DNA from: Tetrahymena thermophila SB210
Taxonomy: Eukaryota > Ciliophora > Oligohymenophorea > Hymenostomatida > Tetrahymenidae
NCBI RefSeq assembly: GCF_000189635.1
Contig: NW_002476507.1
Coordinates: 434,001 to 498,000 of the forward strand
Direction: 5' to 3'
DNA: 64,000 bases
Under the pieces are notes generated by a model that worked only from the letters and a program-made list of their open reading frames with translations, was not told the origin of the DNA and made no database searches. Below are positions 40,674 to 53,887 of the stretch, one piece after another. A program made the translations under genes and the position numbers. The first letter of the stretch is position 1. Every line of letters starts with the position of its first letter.

Positions 40674-43600
40674 ATGTAAATATTTTAACAGGTCAGTGAA
40701 AACAAAAACTAGAAGATAGACCAAAATAGTATATCTCAACAAAAAAAATATACTTAATTTATTAAAAAAAATTACTAAAATGGTATTTACTTTGGGCAAA
40801 TGAATTGTAACACACCTGATGGAGTATATTAATTTATATATTTTATCTTTTATCGTCAATGATCTTTTAATTTATGTAGGAAGGTGGTTTCTTTTGGGAT
40901 AATGGTTGCTTTTACTATGGTATATAAAAATATTTTAAATAACTAAGTATATAAAAAATAAACACTCATTCATTTAAAATAGGTTAGTGGAAAAATGGAT
41001 TGATGCATGGCTGTGGTCTATTTATTTTTAAGACAGGCAGCGTTTTAAGAGGGAACTTCAAGAAAGGTTAAGCTAATGGATTAGCAGAGCTCTCTTTTTT
41101 TCCATCGTTCTAATAATAGATTTTAAATGGTTTTTGGATTGATGGATAGTTTGAAGGCTCATCACCAGCTCAGTTTTATAAAAATGGGTTTAATTAAGTA
41201 ACTAACTTTGATGAAAAAAATTAAAGTGAAGGAAAGAAACTGTAAGTTGCTTTTTTTTCAGATAAAATTGAAAGCAAATAGAAAGATAATTCATAAAGTT
41301 AATTCGAAATTAATCCTTATTATTATGTAATTAATATTTCAAAAAAGGATTACTCTTTTTTTAACAAAAATCTATTTATAAAAAGGATGCTGAGTTAAAA
41401 AAAAGACTAGAAAATTATATTGCTTGCGAGAACAGTATAGAAGTTGGTGAAAGAAAAAGTAATTTGCTAAATGGTCTAGCTATTAGATTCCACTTTGATG
41501 GAAAAATTGAATTTGGAAGTTTTAAAGTAGGTTTTTTTGATATTAATTTTATTTTAAATAAAAGAATTTTTCTATTTAATTAGAAAGGATTACTTGAAGG
41601 AAGAGGCAAAATAATTTTCAAAACAGGAGACATTTATGATGGATATTTTATTAATTCTATATTTTAAGGTCCAGGTATGAAATATTATTATTTTATGCTC
41701 TATCTATATTTATTCTTTGTGAATATTAAATAGGAGTTTACTATAACAACTAAGATAAGGTGTGGGCTTACGGTGCATTTTCTAAAAACAAAATAATGTA
41801 TTTGCAGCAATAAAATACTTCATATCCTCCTCCAGCTTTATGTAAAATATTACATATTAATTCGTATATTAAATTCTGATTTCTAACAAAAGATGACCTA
41901 CGTGAAAAAGACGAATATGTTGATTCTAGTGATAGATTAATTGGCGAAAACTAACTTAGAGATAGAAATATTGTCCTGGACACTGTTCTAGTAGAAGATA
42001 TTCAAAAAAGGGCTAACGGTGAAGTAATATAACATTAAACTCGTACAAACTAAACAACACAAGCAGATTAAACTGAAGAAGAATTAGATGCAGGAGTTCG
42101 CTAATATTCTTAAATTTCACCATTTTCAGGTGCTGTAGAATAAAACAAGATGAGTTCTTACTATAATCCAGAGTTTGTAAATTAAGCAGGTCTAAGAAAA
42201 ACTGCAGATTTTGGAAACACAATTAAAAATTTATCAAGCATATTTTAAGCTTCACCAAACAATCTTTAAGAGGATACTATTAATAGAGACTAAGAATTAA
42301 TAAATACAAGCCACGATAAAGTTAGAAAATCTATTGAAGAAAAGATAATAGAAAAGCAACTTGAGAGTGATAATGAAGCCAATAATTAAAATTCAAATTA
42401 GTCACATCCTTCTTAATAACTAGAAACTCATCAAACAGTCATTTAATTTTCTCCAAAAAGCTAAAACTATTTAACTTCAAGAAACAAAACAGCTAATAAT
42501 TTGGAAAATAATTTAACTCATGATAACCTTGAATTCCCATGTGAATTCACTCAAAAATATTATTATGGTATAAGTGAAGAGACATATTAAATCATTTAAG
42601 AACTTGAAAAGAAAGAAATTATTTAGAAAAAACGAGAAGTAAAAATTTATTTTTTCATTTTTAATTTTTATTTTTGAATTTGTCTTTCTTTCATTATTTG
42701 TATTTTATTAAGTTTAAAGAAAAAAGAAATTATTATTTTAAAATATTTTTGAAAATTTGAAATAGAAATCTTTAGAAAAAATTAGCTAAATAAAGGCTTT
42801 GATTACAAATTATTTGAGTTAACCATAAAATTTATTGGTTTCTACACCGAATAACAAAAAATCTTTATAAAGAAATTAATAAACAAATATTGATAAATAA
42901 AACTCTCTGAATAAAACAACTACAAGAAGTAATAATGAAAATATAAATCCTTAAATTAAAAGAAATCCTAGCTCTGTATCTTCTTATTCTACTCGAAATT
43001 AGTTTTCTGGAGTTCTAAGTAGTTAAAAACCTAAAAGTAACTATTAAAATAGAGAATAACCAAGAAAAATTTAAACTTTTGAAGATTAAAGTATTTCAAG
43101 CAGAAATATGCAAGGAAAGAATAATTCAATTAAAAATAATAATCATGTTTAGATCCAAAATGAAATCACAAGTAGATAAAATTCCTAAAAAGTGAACAAT
43201 AACTTCATTGGAAATCAAACTTTTTAGAATATTTATAAAAATAATGAACTATTTTAACCCTTTCAAATTTAAGATATAAATAATACATAAAATAAATGTA
43301 GCTTCAATGAAAAATAGAAACATAATTTTTAAGCTAATCCTGAAAAATAAAATAGAGTTTCTATAAATTCTTCTAAATCAAATTCACAAGTTTAGTAGAG
43401 CTCTCCAAACTAGTTTAAAAAAATTTAGTAAAGGATAAAAAACTTTTCTCAGTAATATGAAGCATAAAATTAAATAAATTATCAACAAGGCAATAAGAAT
43501 AAGTAGAATATTATTTTTAAGAATTTTGAGCATATACAAAGTGAAAATACTCCTATATCCTCTCCACATAATTATTAGGCAAATTTAAATCCTTAGAATT

Positions 43601-44008
43601 AACAAAGTACCAAAAACAATCATCCTAATGAACCCTAAAAATAGTTTTTCTTTACATAATCGTAAGTGATTTTAATTTTTAATTTTATTCAAAGTAAAAT
43701 TTATGAGAATTAAATTTTATTGATGTAAGGTTTATTAGTAGACTAATAAGCCAACATTAAACATTTAGCATTCCAAGCAGTATAAATAATTCAAAATATT
43801 TAAAATTATTTTCAGAAATAAATATTTTTGAAACCACATTTAAACTTTATTATTTGATTCTAAAATTTATTTTATTATTTATTAAAAAAGATGCCGTAAT
43901 CATAAAAGACATGTCTCTTCTATTAGCTTTAGCTCTAATAATTAAGTAGGAAATACCTAAATATAACCAAAAAGATCTCAATATCCGTTAAGTATTTAAA
44001 TATACTGA
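40674..44008 (+). CDS. MORN-repeat protein with long Q/N/S-rich tail
   Basis: ATG at 40674, TGA at 44006-44008. Exons 40674-40823, 40880-40919, 40983-41326, 41386-41526, 41584-41674, 41734-41841 and 41893-42638 join in phase. The junctions around 42640-42780 and after 43670 are approximate. The first part carries MORN-type repeats of the YxGxWxxGxxxGxGxxxF kind: NGIYFGQM, CFYYGQWKNGLMHGCGLF, VLRGNFKKGQANGLAEL, KGLLEGRGKIIF and DIYDGYF. Several repeats are split between exons. The rest is Gln/Asn/Ser-rich without a known domain. MORN repeats bind membranes or phosphoinositides and scaffold cortical and basal-body structures in protists, so a cortical or ciliary role is likely but not shown. 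I see no kinase, PIPK or SET domain. Confidence 0.8.
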
Positions 44009-45332
44009 AAATTACTTCATTTATATATACTAAAATAAAATCTAATTTATTTATATCAATTTATTTTATGTTTAATTTACTTTTAGTAGCTAACAATTAA
44101 TTTTATGGGAATTAATAAATAAAATTAGATTACTCTAAAATTTTATTAAAACTTCAGAAATTTTTGTAACACATGCAAATTTCAGCTAAAATTTAAATTT
44201 AAGGCGATAATTAATAATATAAATTCAGGCAGTAAAATTATTTGTATTTTTCTGTAAAAGTATGTGGCAAATTTTTGGTTTTTTAATTATTTTTTTTAGA
44301 TAATAATTAAAAATATGGAATATTTTATGGATGTTTTGAAGGTCTATAAGTATTATTTTAATTTTTATTGATATCAATTTAAATCTTGTGTAAAAGAAGA
44401 TATTAAAAGAAAATCTGAAGTTTTTTGTTTGTTGTAAATTTTCCTTTTTTTATAAATAATTCTAGCAATTCTAAATAAAAAAGTAAAATTATAAAAAATG
44501 ATGGATTGCTAAAAATATTTTTAGCGTATTCTGAATGATGGAAGTACTTAAAATATGAAAAAAAATAGTCATAGTAAATCTTCTTTTATTGTAGAATGAA
44601 TAAAAAAACTAATTTAATTACCTAAATTTGCGTGAAATACAAACAATCTTAATATATAATCTTATATAAATGTTTGATATATCTCGCTTTTTAAGTTTAC
44701 TCACGTAAACTATATTGTGTGAGCATCATCACGATAATCATCCAACTTTTATCTTTTTGCTTCTTTTAACAGAGCTCCAAATTATAGATTAATTGATAGC
44801 TTCAATATTTATCATTAAAATTTGTGAATTAAAAAAAATATATAAATCAAAACCAAAAATCTATATTTAAAAAGAAGATAGAAATTAAATAGCAATAGTT
44901 ATACAGTACATAAAACGCTTAAGTTTTAGCAACAAAAAAACCATTTCAAATATTTTAGCAATTTACTAGGAGTTGAAGAAGTAAATTTAAGCATTACTAA
45001 AAGTTATTTATTAACGATAGTGATTGGAAATAAAATTAGTTTCTACATTAATTTATAGAGTTAATTCTATCTAAAATATTTATAACATATAATAACTTGC
45101 TCTCTTAGCGAACTAACTAAAACTTTCAATTAGTTTATCTAAATTTGTTTTTTACTCTAAATAAAGCAGATATTATTCATAAAAACTAGCCACGGTCTAA
45201 CTAATCCTGCAAAAGAAATATAATATTTTATAAATTCTCTGAAAGAAAACATCAAAAACTACTATACTGATTAAGTAAAATCTAATTAAAATCTGAAAAA
45301 ATAAATTTAAGAAAAGTCGATAATTCTCTTAG
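44009..45332. other. Intergenic region
   Basis: About 1.3 kb of AT-rich spacer between two plus-strand genes; no supported feature. Confidence 0.55.
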
Positions 45333-47391
45333 ATGGATAAGTATAAAATTACAAAAAATTTAGGTGACGGTACATATGGTACTGTTGTTGAGGCAATTAA
45401 CATAGAAAAAAATGAAAAAGTAGCTATTAAATAAATGAAATAAGAATTCAAAAGTTGGGAAGAATGTATAAATCTGCGAGAAATAAAATCATTAAGAAAG
45501 TTGAACCACCCTAATATTGTAAAGCTCAGAGAAGTACTTAAAATTAACAACGAACTATATCTGGTATTTGAGCATATGGATATTAATATTTATCAATACT
45601 ACCTCTCTTTCAAAGAAAAAAAGTAAAAAATGCCAGAGAGAGTTATTAAATCTATTATTTTTTAAACTGCCTTAGGATTAGCTTACATGCATAAGCATGG
45701 CTATTTTCATAGAGATCTTAAACCTGAAAACCTTTTAATCAGTGAAGACAGGCAAGTCTTAAAAATATGTGACTTTGGTCTGGCTAGAGAGATTCGCTCT
45801 CGTCCTCCATATACTGATTATGTTTCTACACGTTGGTACCGTGCTCCTGAGTTATTATTAAAAAGTACAACTTATAACTCTCCCGTTGATATATTTGCGT
45901 TAGGCTGTATAATGATTGAGCTTTATATGCTCAACCCATTATGGGCAGGTGCCAGTGAAATAGATCATCTTTATAAAATGGTAGAAACTCTAGGAACACC
46001 AAACTAATAAACATGGCCTGACGGATAGAAACTAGCCAATTAGACAGGAATAATGTTTCCACAAAAGTAGGAAAAAGTACCTCTGTAGCAATATATTCCT
46101 CATGCTAGTGCAGAAGCAGTATAACTTTTAGAAATGATGTTATAATACGATCCTTCTAAGCGCCCAACAGCTGCTTAAGTTTTACAGCATCCTTACTTTA
46201 TAGGTCTAAATAATGGTAGCCAAAATAACTCTTCAACTCCAGTTAGTTCAAGTAACTTAGGGATGCAGGGAGCAAGCTCTTCTTAGCCGTAAATATCAAT
46301 AGCAGACTCATATGAATAGAATTTGAAGAAATATGAAAAATAATAAAATTCTCAACCTCAAGGAATAAATAATAACTTATATGAAAACCAAATTCCTCAT
46401 GCTTCGTATTTTGTAAAAACCGAAACAGAAAAAGTAAATAGGGAGTTATATCAACAAAAAGAAAATTAAAATAAAATAATAGATGATTCATTGTGGAATT
46501 ACACAATTAATAATAATACTTATAACATTAACAACAACAATAATAACAATAATTAAAATTAATAAAATAACAACTATAATATATTAACTAATAATAATGG
46601 AACAAGATAAAACTAATTTAAGTAGGGAGGATTAGGAATTAACTCAATTAAAAATCCTGGCTTCTCAAATAATTTCTATTCGAACGAAAAGCCAACTAAT
46701 TTTTCTTTGAATAAATATAATTATTAGTCATAATTAAGTTAGTAATATGGGAGTAGTCTACATAATAACTAAGGTATCTAATAATTAAACCAGTAAGGAT
46801 CGTTACCCTAAAAACAAGGGAAAAATATGTATAAAAATAATTTTGCTGGAAATGCAACTTGGAATCTCTCCGAATACAAAAACAATAACTATAACTTTTA
46901 ATAAGGTGGGGTCCAAAATTTAGGTTAATCTAATCATAGCTCGAATTATTACAATAGTTAAAATCCTGGTTAAAATTATAACACGAATATTAACTAGTAA
47001 CAAATTAATTTAGCTCAAACAATTAACAACACTAACAGCAACAACTAAGTACCAAATACATAAAGAAATATATTCAATAATGGTGCTGCATTTTTGCTTA
47101 ACAGCAGCTATAAAAATTAATTTAAATATTCTCCTCAATTTAATTAATCCTCCAGTAATAACTAAGTTAGTTAAAATTAGAACGCATAAAATTAGTTTAA
47201 CTAATCAAACTCTCCTTCAAGTAAATATTTTATTAAATTTCATTGAGATTTCAAAATAAACATTTAATTTATAACTTTTTTCAAAAGCAATTTTAAATAT
47301 TCTTTTTTATTAAAAAATAGATGAAAAATATCACGATGTAAAGTAGTTGCAATAAAAGTACAACTTTGATAAATTAAAAGAAATGTACTGA
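45333..47391 (+). CDS. MAK/ICK/LF4-type (RCK) ciliary kinase
   Basis: Exon 1 (45333-47220) and a short exon 2 (47321-47391) join in phase to give 652 aa. Reading through the intron would stop at 47244-47246 instead. The kinase domain has the glycine loop GDGTYG (11-16), Lys33 in [12 protein letters not shown] (126-133), DFGLAR (147-152), the RCK-specific TDY activation motif (161-163) and [29 protein letters not shown] is the diagnostic C-helix of MAK, ICK, DYF-5 and LF4. These kinases shorten or limit cilia and control intraflagellar transport. The C-terminal half is Asn/Gln-rich and ends in a small charged helix ([16 protein letters not shown]), which supports the spliced form. All catalytic residues are intact, so it should be active. 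Confidence 0.93.
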
Positions 47392-48571
47392 CTGACTGAT
47401 TGATATAACTAAATAAATGTTACGAAACCATAACATAAACCACAATAATAGAAATTTATTGTAAAAGTAATTAATTTATTAAAAAATATAATAAAATTTG
47501 ATAGGAAGTGCTAAATAGGTAAATAAAATTTTATAATTAAATTCGATAACTAGTTTGCTTAACATAAAAACGCAATCAATTGCACACAATTTTAATTTAA
47601 ATAATAATTTTAATATCATAAAATTGTTAAAATACTATATAGTAAATAAAATATGTAATAAAACTATTTCCTTTAACCTTTAATTTTAAATTTATTTGTT
47701 ATATAAAAGTGTATTTTTAAATTTTAATTTTAATAGAAATAATTTATTTTTATTTTATAATATAAATGTACATTTTTTAAATGTAGAGTATTACAAATTA
47801 TAAAATTTGTAGTATTAATATCATAGCAGCTTGACTTTTATGTAAATTTAATTAAATAAAGTATATAATCAATCAATATATAAACATTAAAAACTTTAAA
47901 ATAATTATGATTTCATACCAAATGTTGATATGTATTTATAGATATGTTAAATTATTTGAAAATAATAATGTTTTGCAAAAATATGATAAATTATTTTTCA
48001 TACAGCTAAGTATCTAATTATGTAATACACATATAATTGAGATGTTTTGCTTTGAAAATGTAAGTAGAGTTAGAGAAAGATATAATAAAATTGTAGGTGG
48101 GAGAAGAATTAATGTTATCAATATCAATCAAATATTTATTTGATTATTAAGAATGACAGTGATAAAGAGCAGATTTAATATTCATGATACTATCTATATG
48201 TGAAAATCTTTGATCACATAATTTTTTATAGAAATTTACTAATTAAAATTGCTTATTGAGTTACAAATATAAAAATTATAGATAGCAGCTAATTAATTAT
48301 TAATATTGCCATCAAAAATATACTCATTTTGCAAAAAATAATTTGATTGATTTTAAAAACATTATGTATGTATAAACAAATGAATATTTAATATGTATTC
48401 AATCAAAAAATTAATTGTTAATTACTTGATTACTTGCTTGCTTGCTTGACTTAGAAATTTGCAAATAAAAAATAAATCATTATTCAAACAAAAACCAAAT
48501 AAATTTGCGAAAAAAATTGAGAAGTATTATTAGCAGAAAAATAACCCAAATAAAAAAAAAATCAAAGGCTT
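47392..48571. other. Intergenic region
   Basis: About 1.2 kb of AT-rich spacer between two plus-strand genes, containing a short (CTTG)4 run at 48433-48448. No gene is seen. Confidence 0.55.
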
Positions 48572-50973
48572 ATGATCTAAATAGATATGTAGCGGGAGTG
48601 TGAGACAAGGTACTATTCTGCATAAAAACAAACAAATTATTCTGATTATGAAGACGAATAATGCAATAATTAAACTGGAAGCTGTGCCTGCACATATTAA
48701 ACAGATTTAGAATTGAATGGGATGAGCCCAACCTCTCCTGTCACTCATTCATAATCTTCTCCTTGTTTCAACAATAAATTTTCTTCTTCTCTATCAAAGG
48801 AATAATTTAGTGAAGATATTTAAACAAAAAACATCGAAAATTAGCTTAAGAGCTTTTAGATAGGCTAATCCTTCTTAAACAACAATAGATTATACTCAAA
48901 AAGTCATCAGATATTGTCTCCCACTCCCTTAAAAGCCATCAACTTAACTCAAACATTTTTATCAATTTCTACTTCAAATACTCTTTCCTGTTTATAATCT
49001 TCAGCTATATCTTCAAAATCCTCATCTTCATCTTGTATCTCCTGTTCCTGCCAGAAGTCTGATAATTATAGAAGTTAAGGATAGTTTTATTAGAATAACA
49101 CCACTCATTCTTTAAATCAATAGAATACAGCTGAAAATAATTTGAATCATTCTTAAGATGAGTAGTATTTTTCAGTGGAATCTGATTATTAAATCAAAAA
49201 TAAAACACAGAAAGATTTTCCAGATTGTTTAAAAATGATGAACCAGACTTCAAGCTAATTAGAATAAAATATCTAAAATAAATTAAGCACAAGAGAAGTT
49301 GATAACTAGGATCTCCATTAGAGTATTAATACTACATCTTAGACACAAGATTATTAAGAAAATTATGATAGTATCTTGTTTGAAAATCATAGAGGATAAA
49401 AAATTAAAAGTAGGCTATTTACATAGAGCTAAATAACTCAATTTACATTGGAAGAAAGTAATAGTATGAATAATTAAAATAAGGAAAGAAAGCTAAATTA
49501 CAATACTAACATTTTTTCACAATCAGATTCCAACATCTTTCAGTAAAAAGATACCTAATCATTACCTAAAAACTCTATCCTACACTCTTCCTCATCAGCA
49601 CCTCAGCCGACCATATTTAATCAGTAAATTAACAATACATACACATACATACATATTTTAGAAGTTTCTTACCCAAAAAAATTTTTACATTTCTCTTTAA
49701 ATTATATCAATTTAGATGCATTTATAAGTCTTATAATAAAAAAAGAAAGGTATACAATAATAATTTGTCAATTTATCAGTGATTTATTTAACAAAATCAA
49801 TCAATAATTCCCCCAACATTTATTAATTTTTTTGATTATTAATTTATATAATTATTTAGTTAATTAATTTGATGTAATATTCAATTTTTAATTTATTTAA
49901 ATTTCAACAAATAATCTTTACATGTTATTATCAAGCAAAATTATAATATTTATAATTATCAAAATCTAAAAAACAATTACTAAATTAATTTTTGTTACTC
50001 GAATTTAAATAAATATACTCAAAGATTATAAAAAGCTTATTTATTGATGATTGCTACATTTTTCAAGTCAACGATTAGCATAAATCGAATATTTTACATA
50101 ATAATAAATTTATTGTAAACTCATTTTATAATTATTAATTGAAAAATCCTATAAAATATAATAATATTAGTTTGAATACTCAATTTTTAATATTGATTTC
50201 TTTTTCCCACTCTTGTTTCTACAGAAAACTAGTTTATAATTATAATAATATCTTTTTAAGTTAAAATTATCTTTTTAATAATTACAATAACAAGAAGAAA
50301 AACATTTCTTTTTATTTGTAAGATTACTTATAAAATTAACTTATTAGTTTTTGACTATTTTTTCATTTTTAATTGAAAGAGTTTTTATCTTTAATTGAGA
50401 TAACCAAAGGAATTTATAAAATATAATTAATACGAAAGAGGAAGTAACAATTATTTAATCATTTCTTTACATAATAAAACTTTTTATGCAAGATTAATGA
50501 ATTGCAGAAGATTATTGTTGTAGGATAAAGGATATTTGATAAGTTTATTTTTGTGTGATATAGGATATTTGCAAAAAAAAATAACAAAATAATCTAAGTA
50601 ATAAAACTTTTTGTATAAAAAAAAGCAAATAAATTTAATTAAATTTATTCTATATCTCATAATATAAAAATTCAATTATTTAGAATTATATTTATGATGC
50701 AAATATTGATTAATTTATAGGGTAGTCTATCTATTATTTAATCTAATTTCTCAAAAATATAAATTTTTTATAAATTATTATTTATTAAATTATAGTGAAT
50801 TATTTTAAGATGATATCCTCAGCATTGTTTAATTAATTGAAAGAGAAAGTGCTTAAAATCCTCAATCTAAAGATGAAGAGTTTCTTAATCTAAATACAAG
50901 TTACTATACTGAAGAGACATTTGAATAATTTAAAGAATCCATACTTTCAGATTTGTTAGATAAATCATTTTGA
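48572..50973 (+). CDS. Ser/Gln/Cys-rich low-complexity protein, function unknown
   Basis: Exon 1 (48572-49623) and exon 2 (50796-50973) join in phase to give 409 aa. They are separated by an intron of about 1.17 kb, much longer than most here. A second in-frame ATG lies at 48587. The product is rich in Ser, Gln and Asn, with two small cysteine groups (GSCACTYQ, and SCISCSCQ after a poly-Ser run). It ends in an acidic helix (ELFQDDILSIVQLIERES). No domain, signal peptide or membrane segment is seen. The acidic C-terminus reads like a real conserved end, which supports the long intron. It could be a regulatory or condensate-type protein; I do not assign a function. Confidence 0.65.
49624..50795 (+). 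other. Long intron
   Basis: GT at 49624-49625 and AG at 50794-50795 restore the frame across about 1,172 bp. A nearer acceptor at about 49662 followed by a small extra exon is an alternative. The interior is AT-rich and I see no nested gene. Confidence 0.55.
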
Positions 50974-53887
50974 CAAAAAAATAACTATTTTATAAAACCT
51001 TTTTCTAAATTTCTATAAAAGCAAACTTAACTATCAAAAACTACCCTTAAAACTGCTTAAATTATTTATACTTTTAAACTTAAATATATGCTTCCTTTTT
51101 GCTACTAACTAATACTCTGAAATTATTTTGCATCAAGTTACTACAACCAATCTGAAAATTTTGAGCTAAAATATAACCTGTATCATAATAAAAATCTAAA
51201 AATTAATAATTACCAAGTATATAAATTTAACTAAATAAATTATTGACGATAATAACCAATCTACCTACAAAATAATACAAATTAGTTACAATTAGATTAA
51301 TAAAAATATTAACTAAGAGTAGTATATTAATTACAATATAAACGACTTAAATTATATTCATATATGATGCTTTAATATAAAAATTTTATCAAATTAATTA
51401 TTTTCTATTTTCTTTGTTTATTTTATTTTTATATTTGTAAATATTATAATCCTACCTTTAAAGTTATTCACGATTAATTAAATTAATCTAAATAATTTTT
51501 TCACATATCTATTCTATAAAATAAACAAATTTAAAAACAAAGCAAAGTTAAATAAACTATTTTCCTTTATTTAAGCTAAAAGTATTCAATTAGTATTTTG
51601 ATGTGTATCAAATAATTATTTATAATTATAACAAAAATAGAAAAAATTGAATTATAGGTAGAAGAAGAAAGATTTTTAAATTTCAATTCGAACAATTTTA
51701 TTTTACCTACAATTATTATATATTTATTATTATATGAGTTAAAAAAGTTTTTCAATAACAGTAAAAATTTTAAAGTAAACGAAAAATAGATTTTATTAAA
51801 AATTTAAACAAAAGTTTATGTATAAAGAACATTTAAAAAGTAGAGTTTTAACTAAATGATATTTAGTATTTATTTTTTTACAATTAAAAATTAAATTCTA
51901 TTATAACAATTCATTTTAGATTGAGTTTAAAAAATTCATTAAACTAAAGCTTGTTCAATGAATTGGTATAATATATATTTTTGAGTCAATAAAGTATTAT
52001 CATATAGAAGCGTTAAAAGGTGTTATTTCTGCTATTCCATTTTTGAGATCATATCTGATTCCCTATTTATAAAAATAGAAGTTATTACTAAAATAAAAGT
52101 TTTTATTATTTATATTACTAATTTATCAGATATTAATGCCTTTTTTTCTTTATCGTACTATAAGTTTTATTTAGATATCGGACATCTTATGAACTTTAGG
52201 ATACTTTCGTCGAATTCCTTTCATTTAAAACATTATTTATTAATTTCTAAAAAATATTCAATGATTTGTTTGTATAGAATAATTTATAAATGTACTATTG
52301 TTTTTGGCTTTACTATTGGCTATTTTTATATTATACAAAAGGTTCTTTTAGTAATATGATTTAGCAAATATTAATTCATAGTTTTGAGTTTTAAATAACA
52401 AGATTACACTTTAGTTTGATATTATATTTCTTAAAAAGTTTAACTTTGAATTAAAATATCTATAAATTATTAAAAGTTAAAGAAAATTCTTAAAATTTAA
52501 TGAAAATTAGTTCATTAATTATAAAAAATAATTTATAATCATTTAATAAAATCTACAGTAAAAATATGAATTTAATTTCTCCAATTAGATCATAAAACCA
52601 TAAATTTATAAATACTTTGACTGTTTTTTGAAATTAAGATTCATATAATAGAATTGTATATTTATTCTATGTAGAAAATAATTAATTGATTGTTTAAAGT
52701 TTAAAATTGGATTTTTTTAATGCTTAAATCTTATAGGGATGATATAAAACCTGTGTCTTTTACTTTATAAATTGTTTTATAAAAATAGAAAGCAAAAACT
52801 TTTTTACATTTCTCCATATATAAATGGAATATTTAAGTTAAAATTAGTATAAATTTAGTAGAAAATTATTATTTGTGTTAATATAATTCTGCTAAAATTA
52901 TCATTGTTTTCTATTTCAAAATATTTATTGAAATATTTATTTTTTTAAAATAGAAACGAATTTATTTAAAATAGAAAAATATTAACTGTTTCACTGATAA
53001 ATTTTATTTTAAAATTCTTTCCATTTTCTTTCTAAACAAACTATCTGATTGATTATATCTTAACTCAATATAAATAGACTCTTCTTATATTTAAATGCTA
53101 ATAAAATTAAAAGGGGTCCCATACTTAACCTCAAATAACTTGATTATATAGGACTAAATTTTGTGGGTTAAAAACTAGAGATTTCCATTAAAAAAATGGA
53201 TCTTCTCTGGAAAATTACAATAGACTCTTTATAATTAACAAATATTGAAATCAGTAAAATAGACAGTATAAGCCTTCGCCTTTTTATTATCTTTATCAAA
53301 ATTTTATTCTACTTTTCGCAGCGGACTAATATTTTTATTTTTAAGCATTGATTACTCCATTTAATGATTTGATCTATATAGTTTGAATTTAACAGAACTT
53401 TTCTTATCAAAATATAAGTATTTCTTATCGATAAGAATTATTTTGATAACTTTAATAAGTATTTTTTGAAGATTGAGTGTAAAAAGACTAGAACCTTTGC
53501 CATTTTATAATTTATATTTATAATTACTTTTTAATATTATGAAAATTGGGTTTTAGTATGCAATATGAATATTGAGATGATTATTTCTTTATAAAATATG
53601 TAAAGTGACAACTTTATAAGTAATAGTAAATCAAGAAAATCCCCCTTCTGAATAAATTAATTAGTCTTTTAGAAATAATTCTGGCATAATTATGGCAAAA
53701 CTATATGTAAATGTTAAACTAAGTATAATGAATTTTACTAGAGATTCTATCGTTTTAAATAGATTAGGGTAAAACCTGTGGTTAATTTTTATAATCAATA
53801 CTTAAATTTCTAAATTAAATTAGTTTAAAAAAAACATAATTATATAGAATATAAATAACTTAAAAAAATAATAATAATTTATCAAAA
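50974..53887. other. Large gene-free interval
   Basis: About 2.9 kb of AT-rich DNA, the longest stretch here without a supported gene. I scanned both strands in the ciliate code; frames are broken by TGA and lack coding composition. A less AT-rich patch at about 53270-53330 could hold a small RNA but matches no family I recognise. Confidence 0.5.

Noticed and set aside
40610-40680. A GTTCGAATTAC stretch resembling a tRNA B box.
   Set aside because: No cloverleaf or A box can be drawn around it, and it overlaps the 5' end of the MORN gene.
53270-53340. Sequence CGCCTTTTT resembling the U5 snRNA loop.
   Set aside because: The loop and flanking stem do not match U5 properly and no convincing Sm site follows.
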